Assembly: GCA_029263315.1 (NCBI GenBank)
Contig: JAJCXR010000032.1
Location: 124,001 to 188,000, forward strand
Origin: Acidobacteriota bacterium
GTDB taxonomy: Bacteria > Acidobacteriota > Thermoanaerobaculia > Multivoradales > J023
Reading direction: 5' to 3'
DNA length: 64,000 nucleotides
The notes under the pieces are model-generated. The model searched no databases and had not been told where the DNA came from. It was given only the letters and a program-made list of their open reading frames with translations. Below are positions 25,972 to 35,171 of the stretch, piece by piece (position 1 is the first letter of the stretch; every line of letters begins with the position of its first letter). Both the position numbers and the translations under genes were made by a program.

Positions 25972-26739
25972 ATGGCCACCGTCGACACCCTCTCCCCCGC
26001 CGCCGGCATCGGCTGCGTCGCCCTCGACGCGGTCAAGCGCCGCTTCGGACTGCCGGCCGACGATCCGACGGCCGACGCAGAGCTCGGCGAGCTGATCACC
26101 ACCGCGTCGGAGATCTGCCGGGCGGTGATCGGCCGTGAGCCGTGGCGGCAGGGCTACGAGGAAATCGTGACGGGCACGGGGGAGGTCGACCTCTTCACCC
26201 ACCATTGGCCCATCGAGGGGGTCGACGCTGTGACCATCGACGGCCAGATCCTCGACCCTGGCGAGGTCCGCGTCTATCGGCGCAAGCTGCGACGCCGCGG
26301 CGGTGTCTGGCAGCGGGGGGCGGAGATCACTATCACCTACCGGGCGGGCTGGCTGGTGCCCGGACAGCTCACCGTCTGGCAGGCGGCAGCATCGGTGCCC
26401 CACGGCGTTTTCGTGCCTGCCGGCGAGCTGTGGGCCGAGTGCACGACGGCTGGCGTCACCAGCAACGATCCTCCGTCCTGGCCGTCGAGGCCAGGCGAGA
26501 TCGTCGTCGACGGCGAGGTCCGTTGGACGCTTCGCCCCGCCCACCAGGCCGACGCCGTGCTGTGGGCCTGCGCCCTCGGCCTGGTGGTGCTGCTCGACGC
26601 CGGCTACCTCGAGGTGGAGCCCGGCATCGCCAGCGAGAGCGACGGCGAATCGACGGTGAGCTACTCCACCCGCAGCCGAAACACCGAGCATGCGGCGGTC
26701 AACAACCGCGTCCAGGCCCTGTTGCCGAGGTACCGTTGA
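25972..26739 (+). CDS. Head-tail connector (gp6-like adaptor)
   Basis: 255 residues. The N-terminal 60 residues, including KRRFGLPADDPTADAELGELITTASEICRAVIGR, match the helical gp6-like adaptor (phage_connect) that docks beneath the portal. The middle is beta-rich with VDLFTHHWPIEGVDAVTIDG, and the C terminus has STRSRNTEHAAVNNRVQALL. It is longer than HK97 gp6 because of an inserted beta region. Its stop overlaps the next start. Confidence 0.8.
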   Translation: MATVDTLSPAAGIGCVALDAVKRRFGLPADDPTADAELGELITTASEICRAVIGREPWRQGYEEIVTGTGEVDLFTHHWPIEGVDAVTIDGQILDPGEVRVYRRKLRRRGGVWQRGAEITITYRAGWLVPGQLTVWQAAASVPHGVFVPAGELWAECTTAGVTSNDPPSWPSRPGEIVVDGEVRWTLRPAHQADAVLWACALGLVVLLDAGYLEVEPGIASESDGESTVSYSTRSRNTEHAAVNNRVQALLPRYR

Positions 26740-27140
26740 TGCTCAACCGACGACCCAAAGGCCACGGCGCCGCCGCCCGCCTCGACCGTCGCCACGGCGA
26801 GCCGGTGGTGCTCATCGACACCTCGACGACCCCCGCCACCGCCTACCCGGTGGCCCGTGCCCGCGTCACCGATCGCGGCGCCGGCATCGCCCTCGACGGT
26901 GGCCGCCTGGTGGCCACCGGCCCCCGTCTCGAGGTGCGGCTGGCGGTCGAGCACTGGCCGCGGGGCTTGCCGCTCCCCGACTCCCCCGCCGTGCCGCCCG
27001 ACCGCCTGCGGGTGGTGCGGGGAGATGCGGCGGCGCTTGAAGATGCGATCGCAGACGCGGGCGACGACCTCGCCCTTCTCGGCGATCCGGTGGCGCGGCT
27101 GCGCCGCCCGGCGGGGGCCATCGTGCTGGAGGTGACCTGA
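26739..27140 (+). CDS. Phage head-tail joining protein, unknown family
   Basis: 133 residues. A basic start (MLNRRPKGHGAAARLDRR) is followed by beta-rich sequence (EPVVLIDTSTTPATAYPVARARV). No clear family. ATG 26739 overlaps the preceding stop, and its stop overlaps the next start, so it is a bona fide member of the structural operon. The position fits a head-closure (stopper) protein, which is inference. Confidence 0.6.
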   Translation: MLNRRPKGHGAAARLDRRHGEPVVLIDTSTTPATAYPVARARVTDRGAGIALDGGRLVATGPRLEVRLAVEHWPRGLPLPDSPAVPPDRLRVVRGDAAALEDAIADAGDDLALLGDPVARLRRPAGAIVLEVT

Positions 27141-27556
27141 TGCCCGAATTCGACCTCGACCACATCGACGGTCTGGTGGATCGCATGCGCGACGACGTCG
27201 AGGGCTTCCACCTCGACGAGCGACGCCACCGCCTGCGGGCCACCCTGCGGGAGTTGCAACGCTTGTCACCGGTGGACAGCGGCGAACACCGCGCCTCGTG
27301 GACCCCCTGGGGCCTCGGCGGGCCCGGCGTCTCCCGCGCCCGCGCCCAAGGTCACACCACGCCCCTCGGCGCCAACGCCGCCGACGCGGCCGTCGAGGGC
27401 TTGCCCTTGGGTGCCGACTTCGGCGTCGCCTCCAGCGACCCGGCGGGGCCGCGCCTGGTGTCGGGCTTGTCCAAGAAGGCCCGTCCCCACTATCCGCAAC
27501 AGGCGATCCGTCGAGCCCTGCGCCACTCCCACCGCCTGGCGGGGAGCAAGTCATGA
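27140..27556 (+). CDS. HK97 gp10-like head-tail protein
   Basis: 138 residues. An N-terminal helical segment with LRELQRLSPVDSGEHRASW (about 35-53) is the hallmark of HK97 gp10/neck proteins, whose homologues read TPVDTGxLRxSW. The C-terminal KKARPHYPQQAIRRALR is also typical. It forms part of the head-tail joining ring. It overlaps the next gene by 4 bp. Confidence 0.78.
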   Translation: MPEFDLDHIDGLVDRMRDDVEGFHLDERRHRLRATLRELQRLSPVDSGEHRASWTPWGLGGPGVSRARAQGHTTPLGANAADAAVEGLPLGADFGVASSDPAGPRLVSGLSKKARPHYPQQAIRRALRHSHRLAGSKS

Positions 27557-27990
27557 CCACCACCGCCACCCTCCGCGACCTGCTGCAACCCCGCCTCGAG
27601 GCGGTGCTGGCCGCCGACCCCTGGGGGCAAATGCTCGACCTCCACACAGATCCGGGACGCGCCGCCCCCGAGGCTCGCCACGGCTGGGTCGAGGCCCACC
27701 TACAGCTCGACGCCGACGACGTGCCCCGCCGTGGCCTGGCCCGCCTCGCCTGCGAGGTCGACGGCCGCTACATCGTCCACATCCAGCAGCCCGACGTCCT
27801 GCCCCTGGCCCAGGTCGACGCCCTCGCCGACGCCGTGGTGTCTGCCTTTCGCGGCCAGTGCCTGGAGGGCCTGCTGATCGATCAAATCCACCCCGGTGGC
27901 ACGGCGCCCAGCGACGCCCACCGGGGCTACCGCGCCCGCACCGTGGTGGTGTTCTTCACTGCCCGGGCGAGCCACGAGGTGAGCCCATGA
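27553..27990 (+). CDS. Probable tail terminator protein
   Basis: 145 residues from ATG 27553. The layout, an N-terminal helix (LRDLLQPRLEAVLAADPWG), a central beta-sheet and a final RARTVVVFFTARA strand, resembles tail terminator proteins of the gpU/gp11 type that cap the tail tube. The call rests mainly on position between the gp10-like gene and the tube gene and on size. Overlaps the next gene by 4 bp. Confidence 0.6.
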   Translation: MTTTATLRDLLQPRLEAVLAADPWGQMLDLHTDPGRAAPEARHGWVEAHLQLDADDVPRRGLARLACEVDGRYIVHIQQPDVLPLAQVDALADAVVSAFRGQCLEGLLIDQIHPGGTAPSDAHRGYRARTVVVFFTARASHEVSP

Positions 27991-29207
27991 GCAAGCGTCA
28001 TTACAAGGTCCGCGTCGCCCCCGAGACCACCCTGGGTGAGCGCCCCGCCGGCAGCTTCTACGAGGTCGACCTGCCCGGCCTCGATTTCTCCGTGCAACGC
28101 CCCATGTCGGCGTCAAACCGGGTGCGCCCCAACCTGGTGCCCCTGCCCGGCAAGAAGGGCCCCAAGGGCTTGACGGCCCAAGCCACCACCGACTTCGGCT
28201 ACCGCTACGGCGGCGAGCCCTACCTCTTCGAGAGCGCCTTCGGTACCGCCGAGCTACCGGCCATCACCCTCGACGCCGACGAGCTCCAGGCCGCCGACAA
28301 CGCCCTGGTGCGCAACGCCGGTTGGGGCAGCACCGGCCTCACCGCCGGCCAGGTGGTGTGGGTCGAGGCGGCCACCGCCGTCGCCAACCCGCCCACCGGC
28401 TTCCTCGCCCCCATCGTCGAGGTGAGCGGCAACCTGGCCAAGGTCGACCAGCGCTACATCACCCTGGTCGACGAGGTGGTGCCCCTCACCGTGCGCCACA
28501 CCGGCAACCTCAAGCTCGGCGGCCAGACCAAGACCTTGACCTTGGAATCGTGGAACGGCGAGACGGCCCGCGGCGACGAGTACAACGGCGTCAGCGTCAA
28601 CAGCTGGGGTTTCAACCTGCAATTCGGCCAGCAGGGGGCGCAGGTGGTGCAGCAGAGCTGGGGCGTTCAGGCCCTCACCCACCAGGTGCTCACCCAGCAG
28701 ATCCCCCAGCCCACGGTGGCGGCCGTCGAGGCCCGGGCCTTCGACAGCGGCGCCAGCTTCCAGGACCTGGTGAACCCCCTCGGCGGCCTCGGTTTCCGCT
28801 ATGGCGGCATGGTGCTCGACGAGGTGCTGTTCGACTCGGTGCAGCTGCAATACCAGACGCCGGTGCGCTCCCGCGGCGGCGCCGGGCACGACGGCTGGAA
28901 GCGCACTATCCGCGATCAGGACGCCACGGTGACCCTGACGGTGACCTTCGGCCGCCGCGAAACCACCGGCGACAGCCACCAAGACCTGCTCATCGATGGC
29001 GCCCTGGGCAACGACTCCAGCGACATCGGCTTCGGTTTCCGCGACCTCCTCGCCCGCCGCGCCTACCTCTATCTGCCGGTGCTCGAGGCCGAGAACGTAC
29101 GTTTGCCCGGGCCCGGCCGCGGCGGAGACGACTCGGTGCAAATCACTTACAAGGGATACGCCGAGGCCTCGGAGCTTTGGAGCCCCCTATTTCTGGCGTG
29201 GCTCTGA
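27987..29207 (+). CDS. Major tail tube protein
   Basis: 406 residues from ATG 27987. It is beta-rich throughout with repeated Gly-containing turns, and its start (MSKRHYKVRVAPETTLGERP) and body (FGYRYGGEPYLFESAFG; YNGVSVNSWGFNLQFG) match the long-form tail tube proteins of HK97-like siphoviruses. It forms the hexameric rings of the tail. A 50-bp gap containing AAAGGAG separates it from the chaperone gene, so translation reinitiates there. Confidence 0.78.
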   Translation: MSKRHYKVRVAPETTLGERPAGSFYEVDLPGLDFSVQRPMSASNRVRPNLVPLPGKKGPKGLTAQATTDFGYRYGGEPYLFESAFGTAELPAITLDADELQAADNALVRNAGWGSTGLTAGQVVWVEAATAVANPPTGFLAPIVEVSGNLAKVDQRYITLVDEVVPLTVRHTGNLKLGGQTKTLTLESWNGETARGDEYNGVSVNSWGFNLQFGQQGAQVVQQSWGVQALTHQVLTQQIPQPTVAAVEARAFDSGASFQDLVNPLGGLGFRYGGMVLDEVLFDSVQLQYQTPVRSRGGAGHDGWKRTIRDQDATVTLTVTFGRRETTGDSHQDLLIDGALGNDSSDIGFGFRDLLARRAYLYLPVLEAENVRLPGPGRGGDDSVQITYKGYAEASELWSPLFLAWL

Positions 29208-29257
29208 GCCACTTTCACCCACACGTTCCCCACACGTTTTCCACAAAGGAGATCCCC

Positions 29258-29815
29258 ATGGCGTTCAATCTCTACTCCGAGCTCGGCAAGCAGCAAAGCG
29301 GTGCCAAGGTGGCCCTCGCCGCCCCCGGCGGCCAGGTCGTCACCCTCTACCTGCGCAAGGGTGTCGGCAACACCGCCTTCCACATGGCTTGCGAAGAGGA
29401 GAAGAAACAGCGGGAGCGGGAGCGCCGCAGCCGCCTCGGCCTCGCCAAGGCCAAATCCACCAGCCGCGCCTTACAGCTGCAACAGGAGGCCACCGTCTCC
29501 CCCGGCGAGTACCAGCAGATCCAGCGGGAGCAGGCCTCCGGACGCCTGCTGCTGGGCTTCGAGCCCGCCGAGTGGGAGGGCCTCGAGGTCAACCCGCAGA
29601 ACCTGGCGGAGCTGCTGCGCCTGGACTGGATTTGGAGCCTGGTGCGCGACTGGTGCCTGCTCGACGACGACAGCGTCGAGGCCGAACGGGAGGAGGCCGA
29701 GGCGGCGGAAAAAAAGTCAGGGCCGTCTGGGGGTGGCAGCTCCGCCACGGACACCGAGCCGGCCACCTCCGGGCCCGCATCGAAGAGCGCGACGCCGTCT
29801 ACCAAGAGCAAGTAG
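29258..29815 (+). CDS. Tail assembly chaperone (G-like), zero-frame product
   Basis: 185 residues from ATG 29258, with AAAGGAG 6 bp upstream. It is helical with a very charged region (EEEKKQRERERRSRLG, near 45-60) and a low-complexity Ser/Thr/Pro tail. Position between tail tube and tape measure, together with a -1 slippery sequence near the end, marks it as the gpG-type tail assembly chaperone, which coats the tape measure during assembly. Most ribosomes should end at 29815; a minority shift at 29710-29716 and continue into the -1 frame. Confidence 0.85.
   Translation: MAFNLYSELGKQQSGAKVALAAPGGQVVTLYLRKGVGNTAFHMACEEEKKQRERERRSRLGLAKAKSTSRALQLQQEATVSPGEYQQIQREQASGRLLLGFEPAEWEGLEVNPQNLAELLRLDWIWSLVRDWCLLDDDSVEAEREEAEAAEKKSGPSGGGSSATDTEPATSGPASKSATPSTKSK
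29710..29716 (+). promoter_or_regulatory. -1 ribosomal frameshift slippery site
   Basis: The heptamer A AAA AAG stands in the correct phase with the chaperone frame, the same heptamer used by E. coli dnaX. The -1 frame is open from here to 30195. Confidence 0.8.
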
Positions 29816-30195
29816 CCGCCGCCGCCGACCTGCCCGAGGGCCCGCGACAGGCCTTGTTGGACGCCGCCGAGCGCCAGCTCGAGAGCAAGACGCCCCCCGA
29901 GCTCGCTACTTACGTCGAGCCGGACGACACCACCGCCTTGGCCTTCATGGCCTGGCGCTGGGTGTCGAGGCATCGGCCCCCCGCCTCCATCGGGCTGGGG
30001 GGCGCCTTGCACTCCCCCATCCCTTCCTACTGGATCGACTACTGGCTGGAGCGCAAGGCCGGGCTCGATGAGGGCGCCTTCCTGGGGCGCCTGCTCTGGC
30101 ACCTGCTCGAGGTCATGGACCAGATGTTCCTCGAGCACCACAACCGCCCGGCAGGTGACGAAGGCGACAAGGACGACACGAGAGACCGCCCGTGA
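29716..30195 (+). CDS. Tail assembly chaperone GT extension (-1 frame)
   Basis: No start codon with a ribosome site is needed: this frame is reached by -1 slippage from the upstream chaperone, giving a fusion of about 312 residues. The extension is structured (PPELATYVEPDDTTALAFMA; PSYWIDYWLERKAGLDEG) and ends in a charged tail. In lambda-type phages the gpT half recruits tail tube subunits while gpG holds the tape measure. Its stop overlaps the tape measure start. Confidence 0.8.
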   Translation, partial: VRAVWGWQLRHGHRAGHLRARIEERDAVYQEQVAAAADLPEGPRQALLDAAERQLESKTPPELATYVEPDDTTALAFMAWRWVSRHRPPASIGLGGALHSPIPSYWIDYWLERKAGLDEGAFLGRLLWHLLEVMDQMFLEHHNRPAGDEGDKDDTRDRP

Positions 30196-33100
30196 CTCAG
30201 ACCGTCGATTACACCGTCAACACCCGCTACACCAGCGACACCACCGGCCTCGATCGGGGGTCGGCGGCGCAGCGGGAGCTGACGGCCAGCGGCCGCGAAG
30301 CGGCCATCTCCAAGGAGCTGCTCGAGCGCTCGGCCCGCGAGACCGGCCGGGCCTACGACCAGCTCAACCGCAAGGGCAAGCGCGTCGCCCGCGAGCTGGA
30401 GCGGGTCGAAGGCCAGCTCGACGACACCTCCCGCAGCACCCACCAATACCGCCGCCAGGTCCGCGCCCTCGACGCCGCCTACAAGCAGGGCTTCGTCTCG
30501 CAGGCTCGCCACGCCGAGCTCCTGAAGCTGGCCGAGCGGCGCTATCGCAGCTCCACCTCCTGGCTCGGGCGCATGACCACCAGCTTCCGCGGCTGGATCG
30601 GTGCCGCCGCAGCCGCCGCAGCCCTCACCGTCGGCGGCGGCATCGTCTCCGCCGGGGACACCCAAGAGCAGTTGCTCAACCAGCTCGAGATCTCATTGCA
30701 GAGTCGCCGGGCCGCCGAGCAGGAATACGCCCAGCTGAAGGAATTCGCCGCCAGCACCCCGGCCCGCATCGAGGGTCTCACCGACGCCTTTTCGAAGCTG
30801 GCCATCCGCGGATTGAAGCCCACCATCGAGGAGCTGCGCATCTTCGGCGACATCGCCGGCGGCAGCCGCAAGTCCCTCGACCAGTTCGTCGAGGCGGTAC
30901 TCGACGCCAGCGTCGGCGAGGGGGAGAGGCTCAAAGAATTCGGCATCAAGATGCGCACCGTCGGCGAGCAGGTGACCCTCACCTTCGGCGACATGGCCCT
31001 CACCGTGCCCAAAGATGCCACGGCCATCAAGGACGCCTTGCTCGAAATCGGCCGGGCGCAGTTCGCCGGGGGCATGGCCAAGCAAGCGGAGACCCTCACC
31101 GGCAAGTGGTCGACCCTCCAAGACGCCGGCTCCCAGCTCGCCGCCAAGCTCTACGAGGCCGGCGTCGGCGACATCCTCAAGACCTGGGCCGACGCCGCCA
31201 TCTACCTGGCCACCCACCTCGGCCCGGTGATCGACCTGGCCAAGCAAGCGGCCGAGTTCTCTCCCTTCGGCTTGATCAACACCGGCATCTCCCAGGTGGG
31301 TGACGGCCTGGCCGACGATATCGCCGAGATCACCGCCCAGGGCGCCGAGCTGCGCGACGTCATCCACGGGACCCAGGCCGCCCTCGATTCGCTCAGCGCC
31401 TCGCGCATGCAAGAGCAGCTGGCCAAGCTTGGACAGGACAGCATCAAGGCCGAGGCCCAGCTCGACGCCCTCGGCGCCGGTATCGATCGCGCCTTCCGAG
31501 CCCGCGACTCCGAGGTGGTGGAAGCTCAGCGCCGGGCCTTCCAAGAGCAGGCCGACCTCGTCGATCTCTACCGCGTCAAAATCGCTGCCCTAGAAACGCA
31601 GCTGGCGTCCCTGGGGCCCGAGCAACGTCGACAGACCCAGCTCACCGACGAGCAGACGGCGGCCCTCGATGGTCTCAAACAGCAACTGACCGACGAGCTG
31701 GCGATCCTCCGCCAGTTGCGCCGCGCCGCCAACGACGGCGAGCGCGACCTCGCCGGCCTGCGTCAGACCCTCGAAGCCCTACAGCGGCAGAAGATCCAAA
31801 TCGACGGCGGCGAAGCCCGCCGCGAGCTGGAGGCCCTGCGCTGGGAGGTGGCGCAGCTGTCGCGGGATATCGAGCAGATCGAGAAGATCCGACTCTTCGA
31901 GACCGACGCCACCGCCGAGGCCGAGCTGCTGCGCCGTCTCATCGCCGCCGCCGAAGTGCCCGGCACCACCCTCAAGGGCCTCGACCGGCTGGAGACCGAG
32001 CTGCGCACCTTGCAGGATCTCGGCTTGCCCCTCGACGCCGACGGCCGAGGTGCCGCCAAGGTGCGGGAGCTCACCGAGTTGGTAGACGCGCTGCGTGACC
32101 GGCTGGCCAGCCTGCGGGGAGACCTGGAAGCCGTGCAGTCCCTCCAGGCGGTCGACGTGGCGCCGGCACCGGGTACCACCCCGGGCTTCACCGACCGCGA
32201 CGAAACCGCCGAGGCCTACCGTCGCAGCCCCCGCCTCGACGACCCGGTGGCCGAGCAGATCGCCCGCGCCCAGAGCGAGCTGGACGCCATGTCGGCGGCG
32301 GTCGCCGAGTCATTGCGCAACGGCCTGGTCGACGCCCTGCGCGACGCCGCCGAGGAGGGCCGGCTGGCCTTCGAGGATGTCTTTCGGGCCCTGCAAGGCC
32401 AGCTCGGCAATCTCTTCGAGCGGGCCGCCTTGAGCAGCGTGCAGCTCACCGGCGACCAGACCGCCGATGCCGCCGCCACCGAGCAAGCCCTCGGCCAGGC
32501 GGCGGCCGCCGCCTCGGCGGTGTCGTCGGTGCTCAGCGTCTATTACGCCGTCTACACCATCGTCGACTCCTGGGTCGAGGAGCGACGCTGGGAACGAGCC
32601 CACACCGGAGCCGTGCGCCTCGAACAGCTGCTCTCTGGCGAGGTGGCCGGCGACCTCCAGCGCTCGGGCTCCGCCGTCGTCACCCTGATGCAGCAGGCGG
32701 GCGAGGCCGCCGCCGACACCATCGAGGGCTTGCTCTACGCCTACCGTGGCACCCTCGATCGCCTGTCCGGCATCGTCGAGCTACGGGTCAACGAAGGCAC
32801 CTACGAGGTCGCCGTCGGCTCGTTCGCGCGCAGCTTCGGCCAGTCGGCCCAGGCGGCGTTCGACTACTTCATTGTTCAAGCGCTACGCCACGCCGAGATC
32901 TCGGGCGCTTCCGATGAGGTGCTGCAGACCCTCCAGCACAGCCGCGCCGAATCCGTCGCCGGCCTCGAGCAGGAGCTGGCGGTGGCACAGCAGATCCACC
33001 AGCTACCCTGGGACCAGGTGCAGCGGGCCATCCACTCGGCCGAGCAGAGCATGCGCGAGCTGTTCCGCTTCGCCGAGGAGAAGCTGCTCAGCATCCAGAG

Positions 33101-35171
33101 CTTCGAGAACATCGGCGCCAGCAGCGCCGCCGACGTCCTCACCCTGTATCAGTCGATCACCGGCCAGAGCCTCAGCGCCGGGGAACGCTTCGACGCCGAC
33201 GCCGCCAGCTTCAATCGTCTGCTGGCGGAGGTCGTCGCCCGCACCCAGACGGAGATCGCCGGTTTGACCGAGCGCATCGCCTCGCTGCTCGCGGCGGGCT
33301 TGGGTGCCGGTGCCGGTGCGTCGTTCACCGGGCCGCTCGGCGGCGGCGGCGTCCTCAGTCAGTCGCAGGAGCCCGGCGGCCGTCTGACCTTCGGCCAAGG
33401 CTACGGCCGGGTACAGCACAACCAGGGCGATCTGCTCTCTACCTTGCAGGGTCGACTCGCCGGTCTCGAAGCGTTCCTCGCCGCCCTGCCGCCAACCATC
33501 GCAGCCAGTTTCCGCCCCGCCGGTGACGGCAGCGGACGCCAGCGTCGGGAGACGCGGGAGGACTTCGGCCGCGACTTGCGGCGCCTGCGGTCCCTGGCCG
33601 ACGGCGCGGCCGAGGTGGGCCTTGCCCTGGAAGAGGAGGCCCACCGCTGGCAGGAACAGGCCGAGACCTTCCGCCGCGCCGGTGTGCCGCAAGACCTCAT
33701 CGACGAATGGCTGCACTTGCAGGAGGTGATCGAGGATCGCCGATTCGTCGAGGCCATCCGCGAAAGGGGCCGGGCCCTCGGCGAGACCGACTTTCTGACG
33801 TCGTTGCGCCAGTTGCGGGAGGCCCAGGCGGCCGAGATCGAGGAGGCTCATCTGCGGGAGGTGGGCATCGTCAACCTCACCGACATCGAGCGCGTGCACC
33901 GGGGGGAAGTCGAGGCCCTGATCGCCACCCGTGAGCGCGAGCTGCGCCAGTACACCGACCTGCTGGACGGCATCACCCCGTGGCAACGCACCCTGCTCGA
34001 CCTCGACGACGCCTTCGACGCCTACCGCCGCGAGCAGGTGGCCTTGGCCGAAGCGCAGCATGGTCTGGCCAGCTCCGCAGGCACTCTGACCGAGGCCCTG
34101 GCCCGCCTCGACGACGCCCAGCAGGCCACCGCCGAGGGCTTGTATACCGACCTATTGCAACGGCTCCAGTCGGCGGGCGTCGTCATCCCTGGCTTCGGTC
34201 GCACCTTGCTCGACCTGGAATTCGCCATGCTGCGGGCCGACTTGGCGGCCGCCGTGGCCCGCGAGGGCTTCACCGACTGGCTCGACGGGCAGGGCATCGT
34301 GCTCGCCGACCTCTTCGCCGGCATCGACCAGGCCTACCAGACCGCCGTTGCCAACCTCGACGCCCCGCCCACGGGGCCGAGCTTCGAGCCTCCCGGCCTG
34401 GGGGACGTCGGAGGCATCGGCGACAATCAAGCGACCGTGCGCGCCCTCGAGGCGGTCACCGCCGCCCTCGAGCAACTGCGGGGCGACGACCCGCGCAAGA
34501 CCGAGCCGGAGCGTCTGGCCGATTTACAGCTGCGTTATCGCCAGGCCCTCGACGCCGCCCTGGCCGGCGACAACGAGGCGGCCGAGGACGCCGCCCGCCT
34601 GGCGCTGGAGCTGCGCGAGGCCTTGGCCCTTTCGGGCACCGCCACCGGCCAGTACCTCGCCCTCTTCACCCAGCTTGACGGGGACCTGTCGGGCCTGCAA
34701 ACGGTGCTCGAAGATCAGCTCAGCGACCGCGAGGTGCAGTTGCACCAGCTGACGGTGCTCGAGCAGATCCGCGACAACACCGCCGCCACGACGACCGGGG
34801 GCTACACTCCTCCAGCGAGCCCACCGCCCACCGCCACCGGCGACGGGGACAGCCTACAAGGCCCGGCCTCGACCCTGCCCCGGCTCGGCGGCAAAGCTTT
34901 CGTGCCCGACACCCTGGTGCGACCGCCGGTCCCGACGCCGTCACGCACCCCGGCTGACCGTTCCGCCACGCTGCACGACCTGCTGGCCCGGGCCGTTGTT
35001 CTGCTCGGCGAGGGCAACCGGCAGCGGGTCGACGCCGGTCAGCGCGGCGAACGTCAGGCCCGGGAGCTGCGCCGCCAGCTCGAGCAGGCAGCCTCCCGTG
35101 GCCCCCTGCGCGACGCTGCCGTCGAGCACGGGGGTCGAGGCCGCGGTGATCGTCGGGGCGCTGAGCGATGA
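30192..35171 (+). CDS. Tape measure protein
   Basis: 1659 residues from GTG 30192, by far the longest gene. Mostly long helical, coiled-coil sequence rich in Ala, Glu, Gln and Arg. A hydrophobic segment near residues 134-152 (GWIGAAAAAAALTVGGG) and a second near 770-790 (AAAAASAVSSVLSVYYAVYT) fit the membrane-interacting parts of tape measures. The block TPARIEGLTDAFSKLAIRG near 192-210 is typical of lambda gpH-like tape measures. By the usual ruler relation, the length would set a tail of roughly 240 nm (1.5 A per residue, inference). No lytic transglycosylase motif noticed. Confidence 0.92.
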   Translation: MTQTVDYTVNTRYTSDTTGLDRGSAAQRELTASGREAAISKELLERSARETGRAYDQLNRKGKRVARELERVEGQLDDTSRSTHQYRRQVRALDAAYKQGFVSQARHAELLKLAERRYRSSTSWLGRMTTSFRGWIGAAAAAAALTVGGGIVSAGDTQEQLLNQLEISLQSRRAAEQEYAQLKEFAASTPARIEGLTDAFSKLAIRGLKPTIEELRIFGDIAGGSRKSLDQFVEAVLDASVGEGERLKEFGIKMRTVGEQVTLTFGDMALTVPKDATAIKDALLEIGRAQFAGGMAKQAETLTGKWSTLQDAGSQLAAKLYEAGVGDILKTWADAAIYLATHLGPVIDLAKQAAEFSPFGLINTGISQVGDGLADDIAEITAQGAELRDVIHGTQAALDSLSASRMQEQLAKLGQDSIKAEAQLDALGAGIDRAFRARDSEVVEAQRRAFQEQADLVDLYRVKIAALETQLASLGPEQRRQTQLTDEQTAALDGLKQQLTDELAILRQLRRAANDGERDLAGLRQTLEALQRQKIQIDGGEARRELEALRWEVAQLSRDIEQIEKIRLFETDATAEAELLRRLIAAAEVPGTTLKGLDRLETELRTLQDLGLPLDADGRGAAKVRELTELVDALRDRLASLRGDLEAVQSLQAVDVAPAPGTTPGFTDRDETAEAYRRSPRLDDPVAEQIARAQSELDAMSAAVAESLRNGLVDALRDAAEEGRLAFEDVFRALQGQLGNLFERAALSSVQLTGDQTADAAATEQALGQAAAAASAVSSVLSVYYAVYTIVDSWVEERRWERAHTGAVRLEQLLSGEVAGDLQRSGSAVVTLMQQAGEAAADTIEGLLYAYRGTLDRLSGIVELRVNEGTYEVAVGSFARSFGQSAQAAFDYFIVQALRHAEISGASDEVLQTLQHSRAESVAGLEQELAVAQQIHQLPWDQVQRAIHSAEQSMRELFRFAEEKLLSIQSFENIGASSAADVLTLYQSITGQSLSAGERFDADAASFNRLLAEVVARTQTEIAGLTERIASLLAAGLGAGAGASFTGPLGGGGVLSQSQEPGGRLTFGQGYGRVQHNQGDLLSTLQGRLAGLEAFLAALPPTIAASFRPAGDGSGRQRRETREDFGRDLRRLRSLADGAAEVGLALEEEAHRWQEQAETFRRAGVPQDLIDEWLHLQEVIEDRRFVEAIRERGRALGETDFLTSLRQLREAQAAEIEEAHLREVGIVNLTDIERVHRGEVEALIATRERELRQYTDLLDGITPWQRTLLDLDDAFDAYRREQVALAEAQHGLASSAGTLTEALARLDDAQQATAEGLYTDLLQRLQSAGVVIPGFGRTLLDLEFAMLRADLAAAVAREGFTDWLDGQGIVLADLFAGIDQAYQTAVANLDAPPTGPSFEPPGLGDVGGIGDNQATVRALEAVTAALEQLRGDDPRKTEPERLADLQLRYRQALDAALAGDNEAAEDAARLALELREALALSGTATGQYLALFTQLDGDLSGLQTVLEDQLSDREVQLHQLTVLEQIRDNTAATTTGGYTPPASPPPTATGDGDSLQGPASTLPRLGGKAFVPDTLVRPPVPTPSRTPADRSATLHDLLARAVVLLGEGNRQRVDAGQRGERQARELRRQLEQAASRGPLRDAAVEHGGRGRGDRRGAER

